This document shows positions 22,037 to 34,795 of a stretch of DNA of 64,000 nucleotides, one piece after another (the stretch's first letter is position 1; each line of letters opens with the position of its first letter). The stretch spans positions 124,001 through 188,000 of the forward strand of contig SNVD02004419.1 in NCBI GenBank assembly GCA_013180625.2, in the 5' to 3' direction. The notes under the pieces are model-generated. The model did no database searches. It saw only the letters and a list, made by a program, of their open reading frames with translations, and was not told the origin of the DNA. A program made the position numbers and the translations under genes. The DNA is from Boswellia sacra. Lineage: Eukaryota > Streptophyta > Magnoliopsida > Sapindales > Burseraceae.

Positions 22037-22750
22037 CTTAAGAGTGTTTTAAACCTTAGAATAGGCACAAGCCCTAAGAAGAGGTGCATCAAAGAGTATT
22101 GAAAATCCGAAGTAGTAGGTGAACTTAAAAGCGTTTTATGCCCTTAGAATAGGCACAATCCCGAAGAAGAGGCACACCAAAGAGTGTTTAAAAACCGTAG
22201 GAAATAGGTACACTTAAGAGTGTTTGAAGCCCTTATAATAGGTGCACTGAAGAGTGTTAGCAAACCCTAAGAAGTTGATGCATTGAAGAGTGTTTCATCC
22301 TAGCAGTATAAAGATACATTCTGTGCATTAGAAGAATGCATTTATCCGCATTAGAAGAGTGCACATCGTGCATTGTGAGGGTGCATTTCATGCATTAGAA
22401 GAATGCCTAGAAGAGTGTACATCACGCATCATAAGGGTGTATTTTATGCAGTAGAAAGATACAATTATCCGCAATAGAAGAGTGCATTTTATGCATTAGA
22501 AATATGCATTTGTTCATACTAGAAGAGTGCATTTTATGCATTAGAAAGACGCACATTAGCCTTTAAGTGGCCACACCAACCCTTAAGTGGGCACATTAGC
22601 CATTAAATGGGCACATAGATGAAAGCAAATAATGAGAAGTCTGACAGAATGTAGATGAAGGTGAAAATGCCAAGATGAGGAGGAAAGACGAAGTAAGAGT
22701 ACTTTGTCGATCTATGTGTCTCACAAATTTCTCCAAAGTATGGGACAAAC
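22037..22750 (+). repeat. Pre-LTR tandem repeats of a second Tat-type element
   Basis: Short imperfect repeats of two kinds: (G)CACTTAAGAGTGTTT units to about 22300, then GCATTAGAAGAGTGCATTT units to about 22560, then CACATTAGCCNTTAAGTGG units. The reverse complement of the same block, in the same relation to an LTR, is at 30447-31080. It is therefore the 3' non-coding end of an element different from Tat-1, joined directly to the broken Tat-1 LTR. Confidence 0.75.
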
Positions 22751-24611
22751 TATAGACACTAAAGTTTTAAGGCTTGATGATAAAGTAAAGATGAATATCG
22801 AGCAATAAAAATGATCGAAGTGGCCTTGGAAGCAAAAAAGAAAAGAGTCGAGAAGAAACCGTTCGAAGGCATTAAAAATTGACACAAAATTTGAAAAATC
22901 AAGAAATTAAAATAGAAGAAATGTAATAATTAGTCATATATCATTGAAAAGCTAAGGACGTCTAGTTTGCACAAAATTTTACGTATTGCAAATTGGAGTT
23001 GAGCTCGAAGAGTTATGTATGATCGAACAATTGAAGGTTAGAAAGGATTGCATTGAAAAAATGCAAAGTTTGAGGGCTTGATGGGCCACCCATAGCCAGC
23101 TGGCAGTCCCACAGTCAGCTGGCAGTCCTTCCACAGTCGACTAGCACTACCCCTTGTAATTTTGGCAAATTTCATAATCCTTCCTTTTTTAGATTTTGCT
23201 TCCTTTTTCAACTTCAACCCACCACTATATAAATAGTCCAATTTCTCACTTTTCAAGATACAAAAATCTCCTCTTCTCCCTCTTGAAGACACATTTGAGA
23301 ATTCAAGGGGTCTTTTCTAGTTTAAGATTTTTGAGGCATTCTATTGCTTTAAGCTTAAAAAGGGTACGGCTTGAGAGCAGTTCTCTCTTCTCCCTCTTTT
23401 TTTCTTATTTATTTTTCTTGCTTTAGAATCATGATAGGATTCTATTTTCTCTGCAAATGTCTGCAAATGTTTAGAATCATGCTTACGAGCACATGATTAG
23501 GAATCAAACTTATAATGAGTTGCTTTGAAGCTTGCTAGGAAATAGCACAGAATATGCAAGAATTGCCATGATTTGCGTTGATTACTTGAATTAGGCTAGA
23601 ATTGCCATGATTTGCCATGTTTAATTGAATTAGGCTAGAATATGCCATGATTGCCATGATAACCATGATTAGGCTAGAAATGCCATATTTAAAATTTTCA
23701 TTATCAATTGAATTATGCTACAATAGTAATAAATAACTAGAATTACCATAATAAGAATTATCAAATCTACGTAGAAGTGCCATGATTTTAGTTTATGTCT
23801 TTATGTATGATTTTTATTTGATTTGTATGAATATACCATGTTTGGAAATATGAATGATTAATTGTATGATGCCAAGAAGTGGTGGTGGACTCACATTGAT
23901 GGTGAGGGATCATTACTTAGAATGAAATAATAATTAAATAAATGACATGAATATGATTGAATAGGCTTGGTAAGCATGGAATAGACTCACATATGGTGGT
24001 GAGGAATTCTTTATTTATCAAATCTGGAATTTATTGCTTATCGAATATATGATTTGCACGAATATGCTATGTATGGAATATTTTATATCATTGAATATTT
24101 GAAGTGTTTAGAAGTAAATTTACTTTATTTGTTGAAGAGTAGTGTAATCCTATCCCTTATCCCCTATATGTAGGAAATTGTAACTCTATTCTCCTCATCT
24201 CCTCCTTTGTATGAATATACGATTGTTGTTGATTGAAAATCACCTTATATGCTTAAAGAAGATAAAATTGAAAATGTGTGCATAAAATGAACAACATAAG
24301 TGGACTGTATAACAAAGTGTATCTAACAAAGTGTATCTAGTTTTATATGGTATTTCATAGTGGAGGCTTGGATTTATATTCGGGTGGGCCGAAGGCTTAT
24401 ACCTAACTTTTCGGACCCATCTCCAAAGGGATGAGGGTAGTTTAGGTCTCAAAGTGAGGGATCGGATTACCATCATCCGTTTTCCCAAATTAGGTGCCGA
24501 CTCCATTCTCCCGACATGCCCATGGCTTGTTTGTGTTCTCTTAAGTCTCAAAAGAGATTTTGACATAGTGTCATGATCACAAATGCTCTAGAGGGATGAA
24601 AGCCCTGTTTA
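22751..24611 (+). repeat. 3' LTR of a truncated Tat-type element
   Basis: Complete LTR of about 1.86 kb from TATAGACACTAAAG to CCCTGTTTA, aligned along its length with 40389-50564 (minus the inserted element). TATA box TATATAAATA at 23226-23235. The flanks CAAAC and TAAGT do not match, so it is the right end of an element cut at 22037 rather than a clean solo LTR. Confidence 0.8.
23226..23235 (+). promoter_or_regulatory. TATA box in LTR 22751-24611
   Basis: TATATAAATA, conserved in position with the other Tat LTRs. Confidence 0.5.
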
Positions 24612-26547
24612 TAAGTCTATCCACATCCAACATCACTAACTCAGCCTTTCGAGTCTCAAATCTCCAAGGTAAACATATTGCCATCAATGTGAGCCCATTT
24701 ATTGTTCAACACTTCCAATCATTTTACTGGACACAAATCGGCAACATAGCAATGAGCATATCACTAATAATGCAAGGCCACTAGCTACTTACTTTCTCGC
24801 ACTTCCACCAAGTCTCCTTAAAACATCATAAACAACATCATAATAACACTTAACCGTTAATATGAACATTTATCATCAAAACAGGGAACAAATCATAAGA
24901 AAACTAACTAAACATGCAAGCACTTTCCACCCTACTTCTCTAGCATGGATTTCTACGCTACCAAGCACCTCGCACCACATCAACAAAAATAAAAACATGG
25001 CACCATAATAAAACATGTTAAATAGCCCACTTTTTGTGCATATTTAACATTCCAAAGGAAACTAAAATGCATGAAAAGTACTCATAATAAAACATGTTAA
25101 AATAGCCCTCATATTTTGACTAGGAAATAGGAAAATGAAGCATATAGACCCATATTACTTAGATCTATACTCAAACAGTACTAAAAAATGCACAGAAATC
25201 ATATGTGTCAAGTAAAACATACAGTAAAGCACAAATACATAAAAGAAAACATCAAAACACAAAGGAAATCCACATGTAATCATAGAAAAAGAAGTGGTAA
25301 TGTAGTCATATCCCTCAAGCTCCCCAAGTTGCTAAAACGAAGCTAAAGTGTACAAAATGCAAAGAAAAGAGGCCCAAAAAGCTCATGTAGATGTCAAAAT
25401 GGGTAGGAAATAGTGTTTAGAGCTATGAGAATCAAAGAAATGTAGTGCACACACTCCGAAGTCGGATGCTTCCCCTTCTACCTCCAAAAATGGGTTTTTT
25501 ATGGAGAGTAGTACAAGTGGCACATGTCAATTAAATTGGTGCATGCTAGTACAAACTAGCACATGCTAGCTCAAATTTGCTTATGCTATTTCAACTGGCA
25601 TGCAGCCCTAGGTGAAGAAATTCTAGTCTCATGTCCCTTCAATTTTGATTCTTAGTTTCGATTTTCAATGTTTTTGCACACCAAGCTTCATTTTGACTTT
25701 GGTGATTTGGTTTATCGTCATCGAGCTTTAAACCATAAGAAACTATCTAGTGCTTACAATAACTTGTGCCTAACTTCCTAAACTCATCTTTGAAGGGGTG
25801 ATGGGTAGTTAGGTCTAGAATCTAGGGATCAGTTATCATCATCCAAAATTTTCTCGTGGTTATTTACTTAGATGGTGACTCTGACTATTTCTCTGCGTCT
25901 TGTCTCTGTGACCTAACCCAAACAACATTTCGAGGGATTGAAAGGGAGCCTACATAGGGAACCAAGCATGAGAGGCTACTCACACTCAAAGGATACCCAG
26001 AACACGAAGAGAACACCAAAAAATATTAAACTAGGGAGTGCTTCTAGAAAATATTTAGAATCCTATAAAATATGAATTTTTTAGGCATTTCTGACCCAAA
26101 ATTAGCTTACCAAGAACCAAGGGTTGGGTTTCTTTATATTGGCTGTCAAGAGCCTGGAAATGAGCTCTTTTCTCGATATGGGACAATAGCTTAGAGGGGT
26201 GCATCTATAAGGTTAGAGGCATGCACCTCTAAGTTAGAGGTGTTACTAAGGTTTCCAAATGTTAGCGTCGTTACTAGGGTTTCTAGAAGTTACAATTGTC
26301 ACCTTTGCCTAGAGGCATGTGCCTGTAATGTTAGAGGCATCATTAGCAATGCATCGTGCAGACATAATCCATAAGGTCTCGACCACTCCCCCCCACCGGT
26401 ATCACATCGATCCTCAACCTACTTGGCTTTCTACCCTATTTCAATGTTGAATCTCGGTGTTCCTACAAGTCAAGAAAGGCTTTCGATTGTTGTCTTTGGC
26501 TATCATCACTGGTCCTCATAACCATAAGCAAAATTTTAATGCTCACA
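24612..26547. other. No gene recognised
   Basis: AT-rich sequence without a convincing frame on either strand. A short direct repeat, CATAATAAAACATGTTAAATAGCCC, occurs near 25000 and again near 25083. Near 25540-25600 GCATGCTAGTACAAACTAGC and related CATGCTAG words recur. At 26160-26350 the word TTAGAGGCATG is repeated four times. Possibly host intergenic DNA or the eroded part of an older element. Confidence 0.4.
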
Positions 26548-26655
26548 ATGTGGTAACGGGAAATCATCCTTTTGTGAAGCTTTGTTCAAGTCCTAATAGC
26601 CTATACATATCCTTACACTTCCATCTTTCTTCGATACCAAAACTATGTTCGCCAA
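26548..26655 (-). pseudogene. RT fragment of a minus-strand Tat element
   Basis: On the minus strand ANIVLVSKKDGSVRICIGY, a stop, then DLNKASQKDDFPLPH, which is the beginning of the RT fingers as in Tat-2 (57060-57170). Homology stops sharply at 26548, so the rest of pol is lost. Confidence 0.75.
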
Positions 26656-28150
26656 TGATTAAGGGTAGTTTATGACATCTAAGAATTTTGCTTCTATTTG
26701 CTTGGTGACTTCTTCCTTAATTTCTATAGCCATTATGGCCTCATCCTCCTTAATTTCTGTTTAATTGGTTTCATGTGCGAATAGGTGGGAATGGTGTGCT
26801 CTACTATGCTACGATCAAACTCCTGGCATGTTATCATAGGACCAAGCAAATAAATTTTCATGCTCTTTTAATATTTTCTCAAATCTCTCTCTCTTTCTCT
26901 CTCTTCAAGAGTTATATCATAAGTAATAAATATGCTTTTTGGATTATCAATTGTACCAAAATTAATATTATGAGTGTTCAAGAGATGAATGTCAAATATC
27001 CTAATGAAATGAAATTCATGCAAGCTACCATTAGGAAAAACATCGCACAAGTAAGTAAAGTCATATTTCATTGCATCAAATTCACTTACAAACTGAGTGT
27101 CCTCAAACAACTCAGGAGCAAAGACATCTTTATGAGAAGCATTAGCCATTTCTTCTTCAATAAGGGTGGCTAGATCAACAGGAGTCTCCTTATCCGGGGA
27201 GCTATCTCTTTTACTGCCTTTTCCCTCAATATCAACTTCTCTATTTCTTTGTTGGGCTCACTAATTTCTAGAGCTTATGGGTTTATCACATCCTTGAAGA
27301 TTTCAAACCCCAATTTTAAATCCCATTGTAGTCCATGGTTCAGGTTTTACAATGTACATGACCTCTTTTGCCTTCATAAATTTAATAGGCCCTTTAACCA
27401 AAGTTGGGTGCATGTCTTCATCTAACTCATAACCTACTCCTCTATTATTGGTTTGCCCTTTGATTTCAATAAAACTGGGCACTCTTGCAAAGCTTTGTCC
27501 AAGCTTGGTCCCAACCATGTACCATTGCTTTATGTCAGCAACCATTGGGCTAATCTGATCAAACATTGGTACCTGGTATCCACCCACATAAGGTATATCC
27601 CTCTTCTTTGTACTCGGGGCTACTACAATAAGCGAGGACTCTACCCAAATTATTATTTCTTCTTCTTCAAGTTTGAAATGGATGGCTTGATGCATAGTAG
27701 ATGACACACCTTCTAAAGGGTGGAACCATGCATGTCTTAGAAATGTTGCAAAAGTTACTGGGATGCCGAGTATAGTGAACTCCGTCATCACCTCAATCGG
27801 ACCAGTCTTCAGTAGGGCTTTAAAAGTCCTCCTACTCAATCCCAAATTTGCTTAAAAGCCTTAGTGGTACCAGAATAATTGCTAACCCATTATCTATCAT
27901 CACATGTGAAGTCTTCTTTCGTTGGATCTCAACTGCTATGAATAACATATTATTATGGTTCCTTCCTTCTAACGGTAACTCAGCATCAAAGAAGCTGATC
28001 AAGCCTTTCTACACCTTTTTAAGAGTAAGCACTATAATCATCTCTTCAAGATTAGAGATAAGGGAACTCAGTATCCTAGCCAAAGCTCTGGCCATTGCCT
28101 CTCTGTGCTCTGAGATAAGACGAGTAGATCTTAGATGCTCGCATTAGCCT
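26656..28150 (-). pseudogene. Protease, G-patch and pre-RT of a minus-strand Tat element
   Basis: Going down the minus strand: protease active-site segment near 28000-27860, with MIDNGLAIILVPLRLL (DNG kept, the next Ser replaced by Leu); frame 27845-27303 (180 residues) with GPIEVMTEFTILGIPVTFATFL and HAWFHPLEGVSSTMHQ, then a degenerate G-patch (KLGQSFARVPSF and NNRGVGYE); frame 27149-26868 with the pre-RT block FDAMKYDFTYLCDVFPNGS. It is colinear with 55640-56870 of Tat-2 but clearly more divergent. Confidence 0.8.
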
Positions 28151-29900
28151 AGGTTTTTTTTTTTTTTAACTACTTCATTAGTAAGTCATCTTCCTCTTTC
28201 TTCTTCTTTTCTTCTTGCCCTTCTCTCTTCTAATTTTCATCTTATTTGCTAGCTTTCAGGTTCTCATAGAACCTCCTACTCTAGGTTGAGCCTTACACTC
28301 CTCTTTTTTCCTTGCTCATTTCTATCTTTTCATTCTCCTTTTCATCAATCGCTTTTATGCTCTCACTCTCTCTCTTTCCCAATATTTCTTTCTTACTAAG
28401 TGTTTCTCCCTCACCATTAAAACTTTCCAAAAACCTTTCTCTCCATTACCTTTTTTATCCTTAAAGCTATCCCAGAAGTCTTCTATCATTTCTCTCTTAT
28501 TTCCTACCTGTATTTCTTTATCAATGTAATCATCCTAGTAGTTATGGATAGTCTCAATGTTATCCCAAATCCCCAATATTGTCTTACTTTGTTCTTCATC
28601 TTCACTATCGTTGACAAACATATCAACTTCTATCCAACCAACACTTTAGGAGAATACTTCTATTGTCAGAGATGCCATCTTAAGCGACTTCTTGGTAATC
28701 AACATCCACTATTTGAAATGTGCCAAAGTCAACTCTACCCAGTCCCCTTGCATTTGTATATTGACCTTCGCCAAAGTTGCTTGGTCATCCCTAGAGGACT
28801 TCATGATTTACACTTCTGTCTTTCCTGACCCCATCATAAGGACTCCTCCTTAGCTGCCATCATTACCAACCCAAAACAGCTATGACTATGCTCTTTCTCT
28901 CATCTGTCTTCCTATCTTCTTTGGTCACTCTATTTTGACTTTCACCTATCTGAAGTTCTGATAATACACTTTTGCTACTAGAGGCACTGCATCAAGTGGT
29001 TCCTTTTCTCTCCTTTGCCTATTTTCTTATTCTTTTTCCGTTAATAATTCTCCAAATTGAAGCATAGTTATTTCTACTTACTTTCCCTTATTCTGGACCC
29101 TGGCTACCAATGGAGTCACATGGATTGGTCCATTCACGTTCTCTCGCTCTCCTTCTTCAAATGACGTCAATACCTATTTTTCTGTGAGTCCTAAGCCAAT
29201 CATGATAATTTTTTGTGAGCACCTACTAATATCTCCTTCCTCACTTAGTGGAGTGTATTCACTCCAACTCCCTGTCCTATCCCTACCTTCATAAATCATC
29301 ATGGCTTCATTGTCACTAAGTGGGCTATATTCATCTCCTCCTCTAAATGGCTTGTACCTACTTAGGATTTCTTCCTCGCTCCTTTGGAAAATGATTAGGC
29401 ATCTCCATTGAAAGGAAGGGCTTCCTTCTCATGCTTTCCTTACTATACTCATCTCCCCTTCGGGCCTTAAGCATTGCTTGGCCTCTTTTCTTGACATCCA
29501 CTTGTTTTTTAAAGTGATGGCCTTTTTTCTCTTCTCTTCTTTTTCACAATATTGCCTATTTATCCACATCAACCTATCTTTGAAAGCATTCAAACCCTTA
29601 GTCTCTTCTTCTATCTTTTTGGTTGTTACTTTCTTTTCAACCAAAGTTGAGCAACCCACAAACTTCTTAAATAATCCTGCCCATTATTTTTTCACTTCAC
29701 CCATTATTTTTTCACTTCACCCTCCGTATCTTCTTCAAAAGATCTAAAAATTTCAATTTTAGTGGCCCCAAAGTTGATCACATTCACGTGCGATGACAGC
29801 ACATGTATGTAATTGGGCAATGGGTTGTTGTGAGTGTTGGGTTGTTGTTTATTGGTGTCTGGTATCCGGCCATTATTAATAAGATCTTGTATCACGTGTT
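28151..29900 (-). pseudogene. gag: Gag tail and gag-protease linker of a minus-strand Tat element
   Basis: Frame 29895-29704 reads IQDLINNGRIPDTNKQ and NNPLPNYIHV, the conserved stretch right after the gag Cys/His box in the other copies. Frame 29659-29429 and the following Lys/Glu-rich stretch correspond to the charged linker. A polypyrimidine run is at 28152-28167 (+ strand). The N-terminal gag is missing; the sequence is fused at about 29900 to an LTR fragment. Confidence 0.7.
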
Positions 29901-30446
29901 TTAGATTTTAGTTTGTCCTGAAAGTGAGGAGGAGGATGGTTTATATAGTTAAGGGTTGAAGTGAAAAAAAGGAAGAAAGAAATAAGAAATGCAAGGTTGG
30001 AAGTGCAATTTTTGAAAAATAAAGGAGGAATAGCCAATTGGCTATATGAGGACCGCTGGCCGATAGTGGAATAGCTAGTCAATTGTGGGTGGGCCGTCGA
30101 CTGATGGTGGCCCACCAAGCCCTTATATTTTTCATTTTTCAAAGCAGTCCTCTTTCGACTTTTGTCCACTCGATCACGTGTAACTCTTCAAGTTCAACTA
30201 TTATTTGTGATTTATAAAATTCTATGAAAACTATACATCTGTAGCTTCACAATGATGTATGACTCATCATCAGATTCCTCATAGAGGGATAACTTTTTTT
30301 ATTTTTCAAATTCATGTGTTAGTTTTTAAAACTTCCAATTGGTTTTTCCTAAACTCTCATCTCTTTGCTTCCAAGGGTATTTTGGTCATTTTTTTTACTC
30401 ATCATTCATCATCAAGCCTAAAAAATCAAGTGTTTATAGCTTCATC
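29901..30446 (-). repeat. Partial Tat-type LTR (5' 0.55 kb)
   Basis: On the minus strand it begins near 30446 with TAAACACTTGATTTTTTAGG, the LTR start, and runs through the cysteine-free AGCTAT...GGCCNACC block and TATATAAA (29939-29948) before breaking off near 29900. It matches 38769-38240 (minus strand) and 40389-40960. Confidence 0.75.
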
Positions 30447-31080
30447 CCTACTTTAGACAAGAAAAATCGACAATGTACCCTTACTTCGTCTTTCCTCCTC
30501 TCATCTTGGGATCCTCAACTTCATCTACATTCGATCAGATTTCTTATCATCTGCTTTCCTCTTCAATTTTTTTAAAAAGGGTGTGCCAACTCAAGGATTA
30601 ATGTGCCCATTCAAGGGCTGATGTGCCTACTCAAAGGTTGAGGTGTCCACTTAAGGGCTAGTGTACCCATTCAAGGGCTGATGTGCCCACTCAAGGGCTA
30701 AAATGCATCCTTCTAATGGATGAAGTTCATCCTTACGATGCTAAGATAAAACACTATTCAGTGCACCTAGTTCTTAAGGTTTCTAACACTCTTAAGTGCA
30801 CCTACTTCCTAGGATTTGTTAGCATTCTTTGTTGCATCTATTTTAAGGGCTTTAAAAACTATTGGGTGCACCTACTTCTTAGGGTTTTCAACACTCTTCG
30901 ATGCACCTTTTTTTAAGGCTTGTATTCTAAGGGCTTAAGTGCACCTACTTCTTAGGATCTTCAACACTCTTCGGTGCACCTCTTCTTAGGGCTTGTGCCT
31001 ATTCTAAGGGCTTAAAACACTCGTAAGTGCACCTACTTCCTAAGGTTTCTTTTAAAGCATTCCCATCGAGAAAACGTCTA
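30447..31080 (-). repeat. Pre-LTR tandem repeats, mirror of 22037-22750
   Basis: On + it reads as repeats of AAGGGCTNATGTGCCCACTC (30590-30700) and AACACTCTTAAGTGCACCTACTTCCTAGG (30770-31040). These are the reverse complements of the units at 22037-22750 and lie in the same position just upstream (on the minus strand) of an LTR start. Confidence 0.75.
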
Positions 31081-32099
31081 TCATGAACTGCTTTACGGCC
31101 TTTAGACCTTTTCATTCTTGATGCCTTCGACTGAGTATTCTTCATTCTCCTTTGATCTCTTTAGATTTTTGCATTTGTTGGGTTTCATGCCCTTCTTCTG
31201 AGTATTCTTACTTTTACTCTTCATTTCTTCTAGCCTATTGGGGAAAAATTCTTGATTGGCTATGCCTTAACACTATTTCTTCTTGATTTCTTTAAATTTT
31301 GCATTTATAGGACCCTTTAGCAGGGAATTCATATTATGCTATTGATTCTTGGAGTCACTGGGGATCTTTCTGTCATACTTACAACTTCCTACAAAATATC
31401 GAACACCCTTTGATGAAAAATTAATTCAAATTTTACCTTATTCAGTATGTTCTTCAACCAACTACTTTCTTATCTCTGCAAGAATTCTTTCCATGTTTTT
31501 CAACCAATTCCATATGATTCAAATTTTCTTCTAAGTTCTTCTTCTTCAAATTTGAACTTTCTTCTTCAAGGTAACTTCAAATTTCTTTTTAAAGATCCCT
31601 TCTTTAAGCTAGACTTCAAATTCCTTCTTCAAGGGAGATTGTTTCTTCAAGATGGATGGCTTATTCAAGAAAGATGCCTTATTGAAGAGAGATTCCTTCT
31701 CTAAGGTAGATGCCTTCTTCAAGAGAGATGTCTTTCTTCCAAGCGAGTTCCTAGACTACATTGCCCGCTCCTGGCGATATGTACTTCTTACAAACTATTG
31801 TGTCCCTTTAGGCCATATAAGTTCTTTTGAGAAAGTTTGACATGTCCTAGGCAACTTACAATTCTTACGAATTGAGTCTCTTCTAGACTGTACTTGCACT
31901 TATTATACGGTTGACTATTTCAAATCTTTCTCCTCAAATATGGTCCTCTTCGATTGCCTTCAACTATGGCAATCCTCATTTTTATGCTGATCCTCGTCCA
32001 TAAAGTTGTCCTACCTCTAGCATGTTGTACATTGTACTACTTCAAACCTTTATTCATGTGTTTAGCATATCATGCTGCTTTACGTGATCGTTATATCTC
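31081..32099. other. No gene recognised; short TTCTTCAAG-type repeats
   Basis: Between 31480 and 31745 imperfect words such as CTTCTTCAAG, GAAAGATGCCTTATT and AGAGAGATTCCTTC recur with roughly 20-25-base spacing. No domain seen in any frame. Probably the long 3' non-coding part of the minus-strand element that ends in the LTR at 30446. Confidence 0.4.
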
Positions 32100-32936
32100 A
32101 TCGAGATAGAGCTGCCTTTGAATGTCACACTGCTTGACAGAAGTCTAATTGAGACTAAGCCATCGGATCCAGGCAATTTGTTCGTGCTAAGTTAGGAGCT
32201 TGATCCAAGCGATTTGCACATCGTGCTAAACTGAGGAGCCTCGTCTAGGCAACTTTCACATCGTGCTAACTGATGAGCCTAATTGAGGCAGTTGGCACAT
32301 CGTGCTGTTTCCATTAGGTCTCATCAAGACTGAATTGCACATACTATTACTTCTATTGGGTCTCATTGAGACTTAATTGCCTGATCCAAACAGCTTATAC
32401 ATCACACTGCTTTTGTTTGGTCTCATTGAGACTGAGTTGCCTGATTCAGATAACTTGCACTTTGTGCCTCATCGAGATTGAATTGCCTGATCCAAACAAC
32501 TTGCACATCATGTCGCTTCCATTTTGGTCTTATCGAGACTAAACTTCCTGATCGAGATAACTTACACATCGTGCTACTCCCGTTTGGTCTTATCAAGACT
32601 AAGTTGTTTGACCCAGGTGACTTGCACATCATGTCTCTTCCATTGTGTCTCATCGAGACTGAGTTGCACATCCTACTACTTCCATTGGGTCTCATCGAGA
32701 CTGAACTGCTTGATCCAAAAGGCTTGCACATCGTGTCGCTTCTATTTAGTCTGATTGAGAATGATTTTCCTAATCCACGTGACTTGCACATCGTGTCGCT
32801 TCTATTGTGTCTCATTGAGACTGAATTGCCTAATCTTGGCCACTTACACATCATGTCACTTCCATTTGATCTCATTGAGACAGAGTTGCCTAATCTTTGC
32901 AATTTGCACAGCGTACTTTTATTGCTACCATTCATT
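32100..32936. repeat. 60-bp minisatellite
   Basis: About 14 imperfect units, mostly 60 bases, each with CTTGCACATCNTGTCNCTTCCATTNGGTCTCATCGAGACTGA-type sequence. Early units (to about 32340) are more divergent and irregular. Because the period is a multiple of three, all frames stay open: a 170-codon frame on the minus strand (32935-32423) repeats MRPNGSDTMCK-like units, and a 153-codon one on + (32478-32939). I treat both as by-products of the repeat. Confidence 0.85.
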
Positions 32937-34795
32937 TAGGTGTTAAGCCCATTTCTTTTACAGTTACCCCCAGTATTTCATACTACATTGTGATTCTACA
33001 AAACCTGGTCAGTTATAGACTTTGATCTGTTTTAGATTGTGCTTCTCGCGAGAAAAGGAATTTTGCTTCAAGTATGCATGCTATATGGTTATGTTAAATG
33101 TGTATGTCTCTTAGGCTAGGTGATCATTGAGGGTGTGGACCGACTTTCGGCCAACTTATTCTTCTTATGAGAGGATACTGAGGATGACTTAGTGATGAGC
33201 TAGGGGAGACTTTTGGTACTGTGGACTCATGCAATGAATCTTCAAATGGTTAAAACAATCCTCTTATAAATAGGTAGTCTGCCAATTTCAAGCACCATTT
33301 CTTCTGCTTCGTTCAGGATGATTGAGACAATTCTATCTACCATGATTTTCAAGATGGCTAGGGCAATTCTTTACCCCTTGCTTCTTTTCTTTTCTTAAGA
33401 TGATTGGTCAATTCTTTACCCCCTGTGTGAAGAGTTTAGTACTATCTCAGGGAATTTCTTGATCTAGCTTTAAAGTCATTATTCCTTCTTTTTTGTAGAC
33501 ATCCATGCGAAACGAAATGGCTAACTTCTTCCATATATCTTGCTTCTTCACTGTTGTTGGCAAGGTTGTCTTTTTTAATATCATTGATGGGAACTGTTGG
33601 CAGATTTTCTTCTTTTTAACATGTTTTAAACACTTCCAATATCCTTCAATAATAACTTGGAATGGAAATGTGAGTTATGCATCAATTTGATTCACATTTG
33701 AATTCTTCAAAGATTTCTCAAATTTGATGGCTTAAAGGTAATGTATTAACATTGTGATTGTTCACAATTTCAATTCTAATGCCAGAATTGCTTCATTCAA
33801 GATTCTTTATCTGTGTGTGTATAGCCAATCAAATTTCACTTGTTAAGACTCAGATAGCTTTATGCAAACAAAAACTAGTTATCAATTTCTAAAGATAGAT
33901 GGACTACCACAAGCCTACTTTTTACACCACTCTCCACCATTATAGGCTCATCATAACATCAAGGATCATTAGAACTTCATCAAGCTTGTAATGTCAAGCT
34001 TTGACCAAGGTATGATAAGGAAATTATAAGGTTATCTCACCCATAGTCATGCAACCATTTTAGTCTTTAATTGAGAGCACTAGCTCAAACTTATCTTCAT
34101 TATCTTGTCTACTTTGATTTCAATTTGAATGGCTACACCCCTAACTTTGCTTTGTGGGATTGGCACTTCTTTTCTTTTTCTTTCTTTCTTTCTTTGGTTT
34201 TTTTTTTTTTTTTGGTTTCTTCTTCATGCTCAAAATTGCACAAAACTTCTTAAATTCCTTTTGTTCTCCCAGAAGCATGGCTCCCAATGCTTTTTTCTAG
34301 AATATTCATATACTTTGAGTGAAGTGTACTATGTAGGGAAAATTTTTCAGTGTTAGGATAAATTTTGTGGTTTGACCAAAAGAAAGGCTTGTTAGGCTCA
34401 ATAGGGTGTATTAGGGACAATGAAGTAAGCATAGATGGGCTTGAAAGGCTCGATCGATCCAAGGAAGGCTTAAATCACTTCCCTCATGTTGTGAAGCCCA
34501 GGATTTTGCCTCGAGTGGTGATCAAAGGGCTTCTAAAGTCTTATGAGATCTCAACACAAAGAACTATTTACATAAAGTTTCCCTAAGTGATATAAAGTTT
34601 CTTATTTATGGCTATTATGCTCAGATGTCAAGGATGAAACTCGTCTGGCAAAAAGAGTACTATATAGATGATAAAATCTCATGTATTACTAAAAATCTAT
34701 ATTAGTAAGTATCATGACTTATTAATGATCATCAAAAGAACACACAATTCACAAGCATAACATTCTTAAAATGAAGCATTTTAAAACATCATTAT
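32937..34795. other. No gene recognised
   Basis: AT-rich, with a pyrimidine-rich run near 34168-34216 (CTTTCTTTCTTT then T15) and an isolated TATAAATAGG at 33266. A stretch at 34340-34500 (CTTGTTAGGCTCAATAGGG) resembles the 3' non-coding part of Tat/Ogre-type elements in other plants by memory only. Nothing firmer can be supported. Confidence 0.35.

Noticed and set aside
22037..22620. CRISPR-like array
   Set aside because: Repeats are short, imperfect and contiguous without unique spacers, in plant nuclear transposon DNA.
22751..24611. Solo LTR
   Set aside because: Flanks CAAAC/TAAGT do not match, and the preceding repeats recur before another LTR, so it is the end of a truncated element.
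32423..32935. 170-codon minus-strand frame that looks like a repetitive protein
   Set aside because: It lies wholly in a 60-bp minisatellite that keeps several frames open on both strands; no start context or domain.
34365..34586. 73-codon plus-strand frame as a small gene
   Set aside because: No recognisable domain, no regulatory context, and it lies in transposon-derived DNA.
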